Source: Floccularia luteovirens (Eukaryota; Basidiomycota; Agaricomycetes; Agaricales; Squamanitaceae). From it: a stretch of DNA of 64,000 bases. Position 1 is the stretch's first letter. The number at the start of each line of letters is the position of its first letter. Of this stretch, positions 36,015 to 51,784 are shown one piece after another. The stretch is from contig VSJF01000011.1 of the NCBI GenBank assembly GCA_009739215.1, positions 62,001 through 126,000 on the forward strand, read 5' to 3'. Below the pieces are notes generated by a model. The model had not been told where the DNA came from, did not search any database, and was given only the letters and a program-made list of their open reading frames with translations. Both the position numbers and the translations under genes were made by a program.

Positions 36015-37117
36015 ATGTTCTCCAAAGTCTGGGTGATTTTCGTGACCCTTGTGGCACTTTCCTTGCAAGTCCATGCTCATGCGGCCGTTTCACCGGAGAT
36101 CGGTGTAAAGGGTACTCCACAACGCAGCGATGTCAAACGACCCTCTACTGCTAGTCCTTGTGGCAGTGGTGTAAATATTGCTTCAGCTTTGGCATCTTCA
36201 ACTCCGGTAACGGCTGCAGCTGATGGAACTTTTACTGCAACCGCCATTAACTTCAACGGGTAGGTAGTTATAGGCCAAGATATTGTAGGATAAGACTAAA
36301 CTTTGTCTCGCTTCCTTCTATACAGAGGTGCAGATGGTTCCAGAAAGATGACAATGCAAGTCGATGCAAGCGCTTCTGGTACCAAGTTTGTTGCAGGAAC
36401 AATTACACAAAATGGAGATGCGGTGTGTATAACCCTGGGCAAAGCATGTTGAAGAGGGCTGACATATGAGATTTTTAGAACCCTACCGGAACGGGAACCG
36501 ACCAGATAGTTGCTGCCCTTCCCGCAGGGACTAAATGTACTGGCGGGGCTTCAGGCAATCTCTGTTTGGCAGTGAGTCTTTCCGGAGGTTGAATACGAGA
36601 TTGAGAGACTGATTTGAAAACGAAACAGTCATTCAAAAGCACTTCTGGCTTTGGAAACTGTGTTCTAGTTCAACAAGGTGCTGCTACTCCTGCTGCCGGT
36701 CAAGCCGCAGGAAATGGCACCGCGAGCACTGGGAAAAATGCGGGGAATGCAGGGAACAACGCCGCTAACAATGCAAGTGCAGGGAATGCAGGGAACGACA
36801 CCAACGGCGGCAACACTGCAAACAACACAACAAGCACCGCTGGCAATAACACTGGAAATAGCACCGGAAATGTTGGTACCTAGCTTATACAAAATAACCC
36901 AAACTGATTTTTTGGTAGGGAAATAATGGTGAAGGAGCAGGGACCGCCGCAACCGGAAATACCAAAGGGAATCCTTGCAAACATACAAAAGCTGCCACTG
37001 CTGTAGGTACCCATCATTTGAATTTGTGAGACCGTACTTAAAGATAAACAGGGAACTCGTGCTCCTCGTGCACTATTAGCCCAGCTGGCCATCCGTGAGA
37101 GGAATAGGGGAGATTGA
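36015..37117 (+). CDS. Secreted Egh16-like (Gas1-type) protein, low-complexity tail
   Basis: Secreted protein of the Egh16/Gas1 type; relatives in some pathogens are appressorium-expressed, but the biochemical role is unknown. Signal peptide MFSKVWVIFVTLVALSLQVH with cleavage near HA-HA. Core: AVSPEIGVKGTPQRSDVKRP, STASPCGSGVNIAS, GADGSRKM, DQIVAALPAGTKCTGGASGN, LCLASFKSTSGFGNCVLVQQ. Cysteines are paired as in the family. Introns after NFNG (36260), GDA (36423) and LCLA (36571) are clean. A Gly/Asn/Thr repeat tail follows (GNAGNNAANNASAGNAGND). The last two exons fit only with an off-by-one; the end could be TGA 37096-37098 or 37115-37117 (GTRAPRALLAQL..). Boundaries after about 36875 are uncertain. 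Confidence 0.75.
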
Positions 37118-37999
37118 GTGGAGAATATTGGGTCTTAGTAGATGTTTAGGTCTCTAACTGTAAATTAGATAGCTGTGAATCAATGTGCACACTATTTATA
37201 AAGAACAAGGACTACACTGGTTACACCATCACTTTTGCTTCTTCAAATTCATTGCGGTGTTCACAGACCGTGAACTTGGAGCAATCCACAAGTTATGGGA
37301 GATAGGGGTCGTTGGTATTGTATTACGCGCTTGGTACTCGCATGTCTAGGTTCATTTAGCTAGAACTCTTGATGTAAGATGTGGACTGACCAAGTCGGAA
37401 GCTCGACTGAACCGATAACCACGTGCTTCAGTATGCAGGTCGGGTTCAAGTGACCGGGTGTGGACGGCGGGGGCGGAATGGTGGAATTTACACGTGGCTC
37501 GCGTATACCAAAGCTTTGGCGAACTGCTATCAGAAAAAAAATCACGTTGTAGGGAAAAGTCTGTGAATTCGAGACAAATCATGAATTATATCGACGATGC
37601 CCTTGATCAGAATGAGCGGCAGGCTCAAACAGTGTCACCCAAGAGATGTCCAAGTGCGCCTCAACTGATATAGTCACCGCCACGTTTTGATAAGAAGGTA
37701 TACTTATTACACAACACAGCCGTCTAGAGTGATGCACGCAAGACAAGCAGGCGGTCCCTGTCACATACTTCAGAAACATCTTCAATCTTCTATTTGCTCT
37801 TGCTTGGCGTTGCCCTTGCCCCAGCCGTGCTAAAACTCCAACGAGGACAGCTTTCATCTTCCCATCTTTCATTCTAACCTTGACCTTCTCTCTTCATATC
37901 CCTTGCTTTTCTCAATTTTATCCATTTACTAGGCAAGTATAACTCAATACACTCTTTGTGCTTCAGACAAATTTGACGCTCTTATAGTAACAGATTATC
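37118..37999. promoter_or_regulatory. Upstream region of GFA1, CT-rich near the gene
   Basis: About 880 bp without a supported gene. The last 200 bp (about 37785-37935) are strongly pyrimidine-rich, as is usual ahead of strongly expressed fungal housekeeping genes. Confidence 0.45.
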
Positions 38000-40585
<2,586 letters not shown>

Positions 40586-41549
40586 ATATAACCATGAATG
40601 ATTTGGGAGATTCGCAAATCCTTTCTTTCTCTACAACTTTTGTTGGGAGGAATGGACATATGATTTGGCTGTAATTCAGATTCTTGGAACAGCTTAGTCT
40701 CTTTTCGTTAGCTGAATGGACGGTAATTAGTGTACATATAGAAAGGATTCATCATGTTACAATTGAATGCATTGATCTATCAAGTCATTGTAAAAGATGA
40801 TTGTTCTCCTTCGGTTTATGAACCTAGTAAGTAATTGGGCTTTGTTGTACTTACAACATGGGAAAAAGTTTTAAGTGATAAATTGAGAAAATTTCATTAG
40901 TGGCTGATCTGCACCCCACATTCCTGGGCAATCGGTAACACACCGTTGTTTGTTTGTTTGTTTGTTTTACCTCCGACTGCACTAGGTAACCATGTTTGAA
41001 GCACTTTTCGTAACTTCCGACTCCACCTGTGAAGAAATAAAAATCATTTCAATACATAATCCTCATATATTTGCCACAACTATACACCCGTTGCTCCCGT
41101 AACGAATGAACAACATGACAGTAAAGGTCAAATAGATGAGTAGAACGTCAAAATTTTCCACCCTTAGAACCTTTCCCCCATTTGACAGTTTGTGGAATCT
41201 ATTAGATTGGTTTATTACCCGATCCAAAGAAGTTGATGTAGAACAACTTTACAGTGGGCAGCAACTTGCCCTCACAACATGAAAAATGGAGTAAAGGAAC
41301 TCTTCGATCCTTCTTATAGGAGATATCTGTCCGCTGTTTGCCACTAAAGAAGCTCAACTCCCATATGGATCAGGGATTACTTTACATAGTTGCATTTCCC
41401 ACTTACGGACGTCTGTGCGTCAGTTTTGAGATGTAAAAAGCCAGACCGACAGCTGAATATTTTAGCTGCTTGAGCGTCTCCCCCATTTCACTCCTTTCCA
41501 CACTGCTCTTGAGCCTTGCCAGCCGACAGACCCTTTACTTCTCTCAAGT
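40586..41549. other. Intergenic, GFA1 / membrane paralogue A
   Basis: About 960 bp, no supported gene; contains a (GTTT)5 microsatellite at 40948-40967. Must include the promoter of the membrane gene. Confidence 0.45.
40948..40967. repeat. (GTTT)5 microsatellite
   Basis: Five perfect GTTT units in intergenic DNA downstream of GFA1. Confidence 0.9.
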
Positions 41550-43291
41550 ATGCCCGATTGGAACTCACCAGAGGAGCTCCAGAAGGAGTCCCTGATCTTC
41601 AACAAGTTCATGCATACCCTGCTGGGTCTTTATCTGTATGCAACGTTTCTCTTCTCACTCTACATCTTCACTGGTTCCTTATACCCCAACTTTTAGGTAT
41701 GAGTGGTTTATCTCCCTCGATTTCGACTGGGACTTCATCAGGGGAACTAAGCGGTTCCGATGGCCAATGGTACTTTCGATTCATTTCTTCCGCATTGCTG
41801 GGGGTGGGCACTGAGCATCTCTTCTTTTTGCGCCCACGGTAGGTATTCTACTTCGCAAATAGATATCTACTTCTATTCGCAATGATCGGAATGTAAGTTA
41901 CTAAATTTGTACCTCTTAATGCAAACATATACCCACTCTTGATCAAACCCCACAGTGCAATTGCTCTGGATTCCACGACGTACGTGCCATGTGACCCCGC
42001 GCATATGCGCCCAACACGGACCTGCTAACATATATTCCTGATTGATCAGCGAGATCAACTGTCAAGCATTATACACATTCAACTCGGTACCTACTCAATT
42101 CTACCAAACTTTCACAAGAGTATCATAATAACCTTCTCCAGTTCGCAGGCGACGCTTCTGTTGGACTTGCTAGCATCAACCTTTCAATCAGGACGTGAGA
42201 TATGCTCCCTTTGGAGTCCCACATATGTTGATATTTTTAATTGCTTCTAGTGTTGCTGTTTGGTCACATAACAAATATATCATCGGCGCTCTCGTCGTAA
42301 TGATCCTAGGACACTGGTCATTAATCCTACAAAGTGGGATAAATTATTATTCATCAATATCTGCGTCACTGACGTGCCAACTTTTAGGTGCCCAACTCAC
42401 AGCAGTATGGGTGGACGGAGTAGGGTGTAACATCGTTAAAACTAACAACACCATCCTCCTGGCGATCTTTATCTACTCCATGTGCTTCGATCTCACCGTC
42501 TTGATTTTGAACGCGTACAAACTCCTCAATATGGATTCAAAATCCAGCAAGACCCAGGTGGCAACTAGTCGTCTTGCAAAAATGATTTTTGAGGATGGAC
42601 TGATCTTCTTCATCATTGCGTGAGTTCGATATATGCCATGACACTATGCACACCAATTCTCATTTATGTTCGAATTATTTTTATAGTTTCCTTGCGAATA
42701 CATTAGCGACTGTCTTTATGGCAATGTGTCTTAACCCATTAATGTGCATCATCTTCAATGTCCCCGCTGCGGTTTTTTCCACTGTGAGTCTACCTACTCC
42801 TACTGCCCATGGCATGTGGAGCGATAATAATCTCTACTTCCTGATATAGGTCGTGTCCTGCAGAGCAGTTCGCAGACTCACAAACTTTACAAATCAAACT
42901 CCAACGATTTAGTAAGAAAATATATCCGTCTCAAGTATACACTGTCTAACATTCTGCTTACGCAAAGTGCCGCCTCTGGAAGCACCCACTCCGCAAACGT
43001 TCAGTTCCGTTCTGGGGCAGGGAACCAGAAAGGTCATCAAACTCTATCAGCAATGAGGAACAAACGGACATCCGGGGTACATGTACAGGTAATTAATTTA
43101 GTATGCTTGGTATCAATTTTTTTGACCGAGCATAAATTTTTTTTTCAACCTCAATCCAGATGGAAACATTCACGCGTGCAGAGATCGATGGCGCAGACAT
43201 GGACACAGTGTTCGACAGGAAAGATCTCAAGGGCATGAGAACTATGGCTGCAGTTGATTTAGATGTTGAAGCAAAAGGCGGCGCATATTGA
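41550..43291 (+). CDS. Multi-pass membrane protein, tandem paralogue A
   Basis: Mushroom family of about 310 aa without known function; probably seven membrane spans. Start MPDWNSPEELQKESLIFNKF (41550). Then LLGLYLYEWFISLDFDWDFI, RFRWPMVFYFANRYLLLFA, INCQALYTFNSFAGDASVGL, ASINLSIRTVAVWSHNKYII, VVMILGHWSLILQ, VDGVGCNIVKTNN, ILLAIFIYSMCFDLTVLILN, EDGLIFFIIAFLANTLATVF, FNVPAAVFSTVVSCRAVRRL, and a soluble C-terminal tail. Charged loops alternate with spans at fixed, intron-marked positions. All twelve introns keep frame. Paralogues B and C follow in the same orientation. A receptor-like role is conceivable but unproven. Confidence 0.8.
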
Positions 43292-45977
43292 ACCTGATCG
43301 AATGGAATTGTACTTTCTGATTGGATCGGTTCGTCTTATTTTGGATGGAATACAGTATACACCCCGAGCATATAAAATCAATTGTGCTGACCCTCTGTTT
43401 GCAATGGATCGAAACGCACAACCGGATACCTACTGCAAATGGGGTGTGTGTTATTTTAGATTTTTTCGTGGCGTTAAATCGGCACATATCGAGCTTGAAA
43501 TGGCTCTTTGTACATATACATAATCATTTCTATACACCCCACATTCATTTGATGACATTTTACATTAGGGTGTGTGAATGACTTGTACGCCACAATTTTT
43601 CAACTTACCCGAGGATTTGTAACAGTACCCTGCACTCGTGAATATGATTAGTCGCAAGCTTATGGTGTCGTAGAAGCTAATATAACCCGAGGATCAGTTC
43701 CTTCTCTGAAGATTTGGTCCCTCGAATCCTTTCATTAACATGCCGGATTCGTCAACAAAAATTTACGGCGGCCAACGCATTTGTAGTGGTGATGATTCAA
43801 GCAAAGGGGTTATATTGATATTGTCTGTTAGGGTGCAACGGCATTTGTGAGAGTGTCTTGCCCGAGCAGATTGTCTCACATATTTCCATTTATATCTTTT
43901 CCTGTGTGGGTAGGTAGGTGTAGGCTCCATTACCTCTTTGCAATAGTTTATAACCCTAAAGAAATGGCACAAGCTCTCAGGACCGACACAATCAGCCAGG
44001 ATCCACAGGGTTGCATATGTGGCGGCACTCTTTCGAAATACTTACCCTACTCCACTGAGTATCTCTGGCATAACTTGAGCATAACGTACTTTTCAGGGTC
44101 TAAATCGCAATTCAGTAATATGTCGGCTTTCAAGTTCTTACTCGTTACCTAGCTCATTAGAGGACAAAATTAAACTAATACTTCCGGTTTAGTTTCATCC
44201 TCATGTGTAAAAATTCATGAACAAGATACTATTGCATATTTTTAAAATTAGCCCCGTAATTTTTTTGATAACATTCAGATCCATCAGTGTTTTATCAAAA
44301 CTTATTATAATTGATGGATTGCTCAAGCGGCAGGTTACTTGGCGGCTGCTGTTTTTGAATCTGTGATCTTAGTGTTATGTGGTCATCTTGTCAAGTCATT
44401 GTTCCATGTATGTCATGTTACAGGATTATAATATATACTTACATGAATAGTCTGACACGCACAACGTGGTTTTCTGTCTTGGTGGTGTTGGTCAGATAAA
44501 TAGGGTAGATAGACTTATATGGTTATGATAGATTGTCACCGGCCTCCAAAATCGGATGGCGCCATGAGTACAGCTGGGAGACATTCCAGAAAGATGTAAA
44601 TTACGTCTAGTGTTGTGTTTGAGCCCCAGTATCATAACACATGTCCATATGTTTGCCTTAAAATTTGACTCCTTACGGAAGTAAACTGAAGCCGGCCCGA
44701 TACTATGCCATTGTTTCACTACAACTGGACTAGGAGAACTGCTTGCGTGCTGATCCAAAAATATATGTTACTGTACTTGGCTTCATTTCTGAATTCGAAG
44801 CATGTAAGTATTTGTTATCAACATGCGGCTAAAATCCTTATCACCTATTCCAACTTCATTTACAAGATAAAGAAAGAAAGGGCCGTCCAGGGCTTCCTCA
44901 CCAACTGGTGTTGATAAAACACCTTTTTGGACAAAGGTTTACGAGTATTCTTAGCTCAAAAAAAGAGATTGCGCCTGAGAGTGCCTGGTAACACAAAAAT
45001 ATCGGACATAAATACCAAAAAACTGATCGGCAACATCAGCCAATCAAAAAAAAAAAAAGAGGTAATGGTAGGGTTTGTCTAGCGCCTGGATTAACTTTCT
45101 CGCCAGTTCAAGGCTGAAGTAGGAGTTATGTTGTATTTTGGAGAGTGGTGAAGATGATAGCCCCGCATATACTGCGGTATGCCATTAACAGAACAAGAGA
45201 CTGGCATCGGCATCTTAGAGGCGAGGCAGATAGTGGAGCCAGGTAGTATCAAATAGTAGTTCTTCCAAGAATTGCAATAAACATATTCCGTTCGCTCTAT
45301 GCACAAGGCTGAAGACTTGTTGGAAGCCGGAATCCCGGACAGTTATGTCAGCTTCGAAGCTGCAAGCGGAACACTCCGGCACGACCTCCTTCCGCGTCGC
45401 AATGTACTAACCTCCTCGAGGCTGCATCCACGGAACTTTTGGGCTCGATATGTTGAAAGGTTCACATTCATTGCAACCTGGAGACTTCTATCAAGTTTTT
45501 TGACATCACAACTTAATACGCCGGGGGTTGTTACTTGACGAAGTTGCAGATACGCGGAGATTAAAGCATAGCTTGGCACGGCCAGAAACGGCACATCGAC
45601 TAGGGCAAGCTTCAGAAATGGTGGACTTTAGGCCTATAGATGCACTATACTATGAAAAGCCCACATAGCATTTGCTTTGATTGATGTTACATCTCTCCGT
45701 ATATGTTACACATGCCATGTCGGCATCAACTGTCAGTGAGCATCCTGTCGTTCCGACGACTTCTATATCTGTTTTAGATTAACGCTGGGGCTGGATCTTG
45801 GGTGTTCTTTTAGGTGTCCTTTGTACCAGGCTTAGTATAGATCACACGCTGCCGGCTAGAAGCTCGGAGAAATCAGATAACTGAAGACTATCTCTAGTAT
45901 AAGATACTTGGTATCATTCAAGCGTTTCGTACGTCCCCTTTCCCCGCCGGTCTGTAAAGTAGACTCCTAGGCGAATC
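43292..45977. other. Intergenic between paralogues A and B
   Basis: 2.7 kb with only short shadow frames; A-run of 13 at 45046-45058. No gene, RNA or transposon recognised. Confidence 0.4.
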
Positions 45978-47647
45978 ATGGTCGATTGGAAATCACAGGA
46001 AGTCATTGATCAAAATTCAGGTGTGTTAATCTTTCAGTACGTGAAGATGGGCAGTGAGTAAATTTGGAACTTTTATGGATAGTTTCATTTGCCAGATGCA
46101 TACATGTGGTCCTTGGGGTTTACATGTACGTGGTTAATTGGATTCGGTTCTCTGTCTACTACTGAAATCACTTATTGAAATAGTTGGGAATGGCTTATTT
46201 CATTAGATTATGATTGGTATTGTGTTACGAAGAAGAAAATACGTTGGCCTATGGTACGTCTACATGATTATTAATCATTTCCCCCGAACTGATGAATCCG
46301 CAGATAACTTACCTTCTAAATCGTTATTCCCTTCTCCTCTCCCTGGTAGGAATGTGCGTAGCCCCTTTTGGTAGTTAATATCATGGTATCTTAAGATGGA
46401 GCGAATGTGTAGAGCGGCCGCACTAAACATCAGAAAGTGAGTATTGTTGGCTGCTTTATATTTCTAATTTATATTTATTCTTCAAAAGTGAGGTCAACTG
46501 TCAGGCATTGTACACCTTCAACCAAGTGACAGGGAATGCCGCTGTCGGTCTTAGTAGCCTCAATCTATCACTAAGAACGTAAGTATTATCAGGGTTCATA
46601 GTAACAGCGCGTAATAAACTGTATCAAAGGATGGCAGTATGGTCGCAAGATCTCTACGTCGTCATCCCTCTTGTGGCCATTATCCTCGGCCACTGGGCGC
46701 TTCTTATACGCAGTCCGTACAATAGCTCTTCCCAGTCTTAATACCAAATTGAGCTTGTGATAGGCGTCCTGATTAAGTCCATCTGGGTGGAAGGCGCGGG
46801 ATGCGCCATTGTGGACACAGACAATAAGCTCTTGGCTGCAATGTACATCTACTCGATGATATTTGACTTCATTGTGATGTCGCTCACTGCATGGAAGCTC
46901 TTTATTCCCTTCACCCCGGGCCGTTCCCGACTTGTCCGCCTTGTATTTACTGATGGACTAGTTTATTTTGTCATTGCGTAAGTTCAATCATCTTATCCGC
47001 CTATGCGTACCACTGGCTTATCTCTTATCACAGATTCTTAGTAAATTTGCTCGCGATGGCAAGTGAATATTTAAGTATAGACTAACTTCTAATTCTTACA
47101 AATAATCCTTCTCAGATTTTTATGCTTCTGAATTTGAACCCAGTCATGTCAGTCATCGCAAGTGTACCTGCTGCTACAGCGTCTACGGTAAATACAACCC
47201 CATCAGAACTAGATTACGGACTTACGCAATGTACATAGATTGTCGCATGTCGGGTTGTCCGTCGCCTCAGCAGATATAATAATACAGGGGTAAATGAACT
47301 CCTTCCGTAAGTGCATTGTCATAATCAATATCAAATTGATATTGAATCTAACACTCCCCTCCAGCATCTCTGTACGAGGATCTTCTATTGGAAGGCCTGT
47401 TAATGTGGGGATGCAAATGAAACCACACAGCAAAAATGTCAGGTTTGCCTCACGAGGCGTTCGTGTACAGGTATATTCAAGTCCAAAATATTTCTAAAGA
47501 TGTTATTCAAACTGCTTTAAATAGGTAGAGCACTTGTGTCCACAAGACCGGGAATGCGATTCGATAGGAGATCTCGTTCATGAGGGAACAAAAGAACTTC
47601 AATCAGAGGGCTCGACGACTCTCAATTCTCCTGGTAGTGTGATCTAA
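45978..47647 (+). CDS. Multi-pass membrane protein, tandem paralogue B
   Basis: Same family as A: MVDWKSQEVIDQNSGVLIF, WEWLISLDYDWYCVTKKKI, RWPMITYLLNRYSLLLSLVG, VNCQALYTFNQVTGNAAVGL, SSLNLSLRTMAVWSQDLYVV, VEGAGCAIVDTDNKLLAAMY, FTDGLVYFVIAFLVNLLAM, ASVPAATASTIVACRVVRRL, then a tail ending NSPGSVI. One intron is GC-AG (47059-47115, donor GCAAGT), where paralogue C has a GT donor. The frame needs one surplus base removed near 46107 (MHT before VLGVYIWEW); the exon before it (VLIFQY) may also end differently. Otherwise the gene reads through to TAA 47645-47647. Confidence 0.75.
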
Positions 47648-48393
47648 TCTCATTTGTCCCACAAGGCTAGCTTAGATTACGATATGCTGATTATCTTACT
47701 CCTATTCGTTTTCGCAACAATGATGTATTTTGTAGGTTGATTAGTAGGTGCTATATAACTTATAATGTGTAAAATTACGTTTTATCGACTTCTCCATCCA
47801 GTCAGCTATTTTTGAGTGGTGAATTTTTCATTGGACAATAAGCAAATAAGTATAGAAATACATTGCAAAGCATGAGACTTTTTGATACCGTGGCTACAGA
47901 ATCAGATGTTACACAGTTACATGTTACAGCTTAAATAACCATGTGAAATATTCAATGGCCGGGATCTTCCTCCTTCCTATATACAGCGAATTAGAGTGGC
48001 TCTATTTAGGTAATTAAGGAGCAGCATCGCTGAAAAAAAAAGCTAACAACCTTTAAAGCAACATTGGCGCCCATGTGTTATCGAAAAGAGGTTATTGTAA
48101 GTCGTTCCTGAACAAAATTTCCGTGGGGCGTTGCTTCATTTGAAGTCGAAAAGGGAAAGGGATTCTGGATTCTGGTAGATCCTGTGAAAAACTTGGGATA
48201 TGCGTGCAAATAGGGATCGAAGCAAACTTTTGGTGAGCGAGAAGAAGCCGGGGACAGGTGATCGATGGGTTCTGCAATCCTTTCCATGCGCTCTTGTCAA
48301 ACTACTTAAGTTAGCCGCCCCATAACTCATCCACTCACCTATCAACATCCCCCTCCCACCTTCCCATCCACCCTATCCCGTAGCCCCATTAAC
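47648..48393. other. Intergenic between paralogues B and C
   Basis: 750 bp, no supported feature; presumably the promoter of paralogue C. Confidence 0.4.
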
Positions 48394-50114
48394 ATGGTTG
48401 ATTGGCAATCCCAAGCAGAACTCCAGAAGAATGGAGGTCTGTTGATCTCAGCGCTGTTACCCCCTTTATAGGCGCTGACTCCAATCACGTTCACAGCCTC
48501 GTTTTCCAGTCTAATGCACACGTTGTTAGGTCTTTACATGTCAGTATTTGATTTTGCAGCAAAGCAACAATGAATCCGAATACTATTTTTCAGCTGGGAA
48601 TGGTTCGTCTCCTTGCCATTCGATTGGCAATATATTTCGGGCAAGAAGAAGTTTCGCTGGCCGATGGTAAGCCAACTCTTTATATGAGTACAATAAACAA
48701 CATTCATTCTCGGCCCCAAGATATTTTATTTCCTAAATCGTTATTGCCTCCTAATTGCGATGATAGGGATGTAAGTTCTCGTCTATTCTTCAATAGACAC
48801 TTGATCCCATGATAACCGACTACCCCACCATGTAGTGCCGTTGCGTTGAATGTGACGTCGTATGTACTGTAACCTTGGCCCTCTCTTCTTAACCTGAATA
48901 TATGCGCAGGGAAGTCAATTGCCAAGGGTTGTATACCTTCAATCAGGTAATTACCAAATTATATGCGGGTATATTTGTCTATTTTTATACGGGTTATTCC
49001 TCCAGTGCTTGGGAAACGCTGCCATAGGGCTGGCAAGCATTAACTTGTCTTTGCGAACGTGGGTATACTTCTTTTCATTGAAGCATAATTACCCAAACTC
49101 CCTTGACAGGATGGCAGTATGGTCGCAACGGTGGTACATTGTTATTCCACTTGTTGTCATCATCCTTGGTCACTGGTCATTACTCCTACATGGTTGGTTG
49201 ATTATATGTTTTCCTTCCCCTGAAAGTGTCCCATGATTTTTTAGGTGTTCTTGTGAAAGCTGTGTGGATACCAGGAATTGGCTGTTCGATCGTCGACACC
49301 AATAACAAGGTCCTCGCAGTATCGTTCATCTATTCCATGATTTTCGATCTGGTAGTCCTCAGCCTCACTGGATATAAACTAATCGCTCCAACCTCTGGAC
49401 GATCCCGCCTTGTGGAATTAATTTTCAATGATGGTCTAATCTACTTCGTTATCGCGTATGTAGTCATACCAATGTGTGAGAGCGATTTACCAAAACTTAA
49501 TTTTCAGATTCCTGGCGAACTTGACTGCTACAGTGAGTATCTCAATTTATGCAGTCTATAATTTATTAACCTTAACATTAGGTTTTCATGCTTCTCAATC
49601 TCAATGCAGTAATGTCGATTGTAGCAAATGTACCCGCTGCAATCGCTTCTACAGTAAGTGCTTCAAGTTCTCTTCGACCTATCAGTGTTGAAGACGAAAC
49701 CAGATTGTGGCTTGCCGGGTTGTCCGTCGCTTGAGCAATTTCACATCCAAAGGGCCTGAGATGTTCCCGTAATGATCATTACCCTTGTTGTTCGGGCATA
49801 TCTAACGATCCTACCGTTTTGCAGCTCAAGTCAAAATTCTACGTTGGCTTTCCGACCTAAGAAGCTATCAGCAAAATTCTCGACCAATGTGTCTTCTACC
49901 ATGAACTCACAGAGTGAAGGCGTCCATGTTCAGGTGATTTTCGGGACTCCGTAGTCATGATGTTTGACTGATGTCTCTTCAGATGGAGACCTTTGAGTGT
50001 ACAGGGGATAAATCATACATAGAGTATGATGCATCCGGCGCAATCGTCAAGAGAGGCACACTAGATCCAGAAGCACAAGTAATAAGCAGCGAATTCAAAC
50101 GACCGCCCTATTAG
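48394..50114 (+). CDS. Multi-pass membrane protein, tandem paralogue C
   Basis: Third family member: MVDWQSQAELQKNGG, LMHTLLGLYIWEWFVSLPFD, KKKFRWPMIFYFLNRYCLLI, VNCQGLYTFNQCLGNAAIGL, ASINLSLRTMAVWSQRWYIV, ILGHWSLLLHGVLVKAVW, VDTNNKVLAVSFIYSMIFDL, NDGLIYFVIAFLANLTATVF, ANVPAAIASTIVACRVVRRL, GVHVQMETFECTGDKSYIEY, ending FKRPPY. The first two exons fit the rest only if one base is surplus between about 48480 and 48520 (just before LMHTLL); all later introns keep frame. Closer to B than to A in the loop residues. Confidence 0.77.
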
Positions 50115-51784
50115 TGCTCTGGAGTACGGCGAAGAGTAGAATGCCTTTCACCACACATCACAACCCGATCGTTCATTGCATCACACAATCCCCAGCACTA
50201 TCATCACATATACCACTTTCAGTCATCCACGACACCGACGCTACATTCCTTATACATTTCCCATCGCGAAAAGATATGTTATTATGGAGAAAACTTGAAC
50301 CCATTGTCTTTTCGACCTTTCCGCCGTGAGATACGAATGCCCAAAATACCTTGCACGCTTTCCAAGCAATAAGAATCAAATTGTAATTTTGTAGCTGGAT
50401 AGAATATTTTGTACAGAAACTCATCCCGTCAAGCTTGTAACTGGGATAATAAAAATCAGACATTATCGTTCTTGGCATGCATGGCATGAGTAATCATTAG
50501 ATCAGGGGGTCGTCTGGCAGATAAGCATCTTTGCCAACGTAAGTCTGAGAGAAACATTCTGCTTATAGCGTAGGACATGATGCATGATGTATAAATGTTC
50601 ATGCCGGTCACGGCGGAACAATGAGCTAAGGCCTTAGATGGACAAGAATCCACGTTGGGTGGCCTGAAGACCTCGGATATAGAAAATGCAATGAATATAT
50701 TCTATACTAACATGTGGTATTCCAAGACATATAACATAAGGCTTGTGAATAATATCTGTGAGGCTTGTGAATGGCCATGACAGCGCGCGTCGAATCGTAC
50801 AGCATTAATGGGTCAAACAAAAGGCTAAAGTCTTCTGCGGCCAAATTAAATTTAAATGAGAGTACTTATCGAAGTTTTGGGTTAAATTGAATAGAGCTCC
50901 TGTAAGTTCATACAAATATGACCTTGTAACATATTAGTATCTTGTACCTTTTTTCTGTTTGATCTATTAGATCTATACATGACATACGACAGTTCAATTA
51001 ATTTGTTAGCATTCGAATGAGGCGACAATCGTACCAGAGAAGAAAAAAATGATTCATTAGTTGATTTAAACATAGCACCAGAAAAGAACAACCTTTTAAT
51101 TAAGATGATAGGGGTATGGTGCAAGAATCTTAGAATAGCCACTACTATAGTCGTACGTTCTTCTCACCTTGGCCGTTGGCATCAGAAGTCAAAAGTTACA
51201 GCCAGATTGTATAGTACATTCCACAAAGTTTACCATACTATACAATGATGTCAAACGGGGACTTACGGGGGAAATGAGCGCCATTGTAGTACTCCGAGTG
51301 GTTCGATTCTCAAGCATACGCCGTTATCACCTGAGAAAAGAAAGACAGAAGTATGTCAAGGAGTCAGCTTGCATTTAACTTGATATACAAAGAATGAATT
51401 TAATGAATGTTGATCGTGTACCGAACAAGAATTTTGCGAGCCATGGCGTACATTCACAGTCTGGCATGTGATAATTGGCTATAATGTACGCGTGTCACTA
51501 TCCCATCGGTCGATCCTCGGCTTTGACAAGGAATGCAATAAACTGTTACTATTCATTCAGAAGAAATAGACGCGTGTTCCATATCTCATGCTAACTAACT
51601 TTCGACGGGTATACTCTGGCTCACTTACAACCACAACTATTGACTCCAAACTCATCAGTCACTTTGTTTACAGAACGTCTGAATATTATTTTTTAAAACA
51701 GGGAAATGTATCGAAAATGGCCATTACTTATAGATAAACAACGAAAACAACGATAGTTCACAAACGAAAAACGAACAGAAAAAG
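50115..51784. other. Intergenic, paralogue C / carbonic anhydrase
   Basis: 1.7 kb without a supported gene. Short frames on both strands lack motifs and are interrupted often. Confidence 0.4.
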
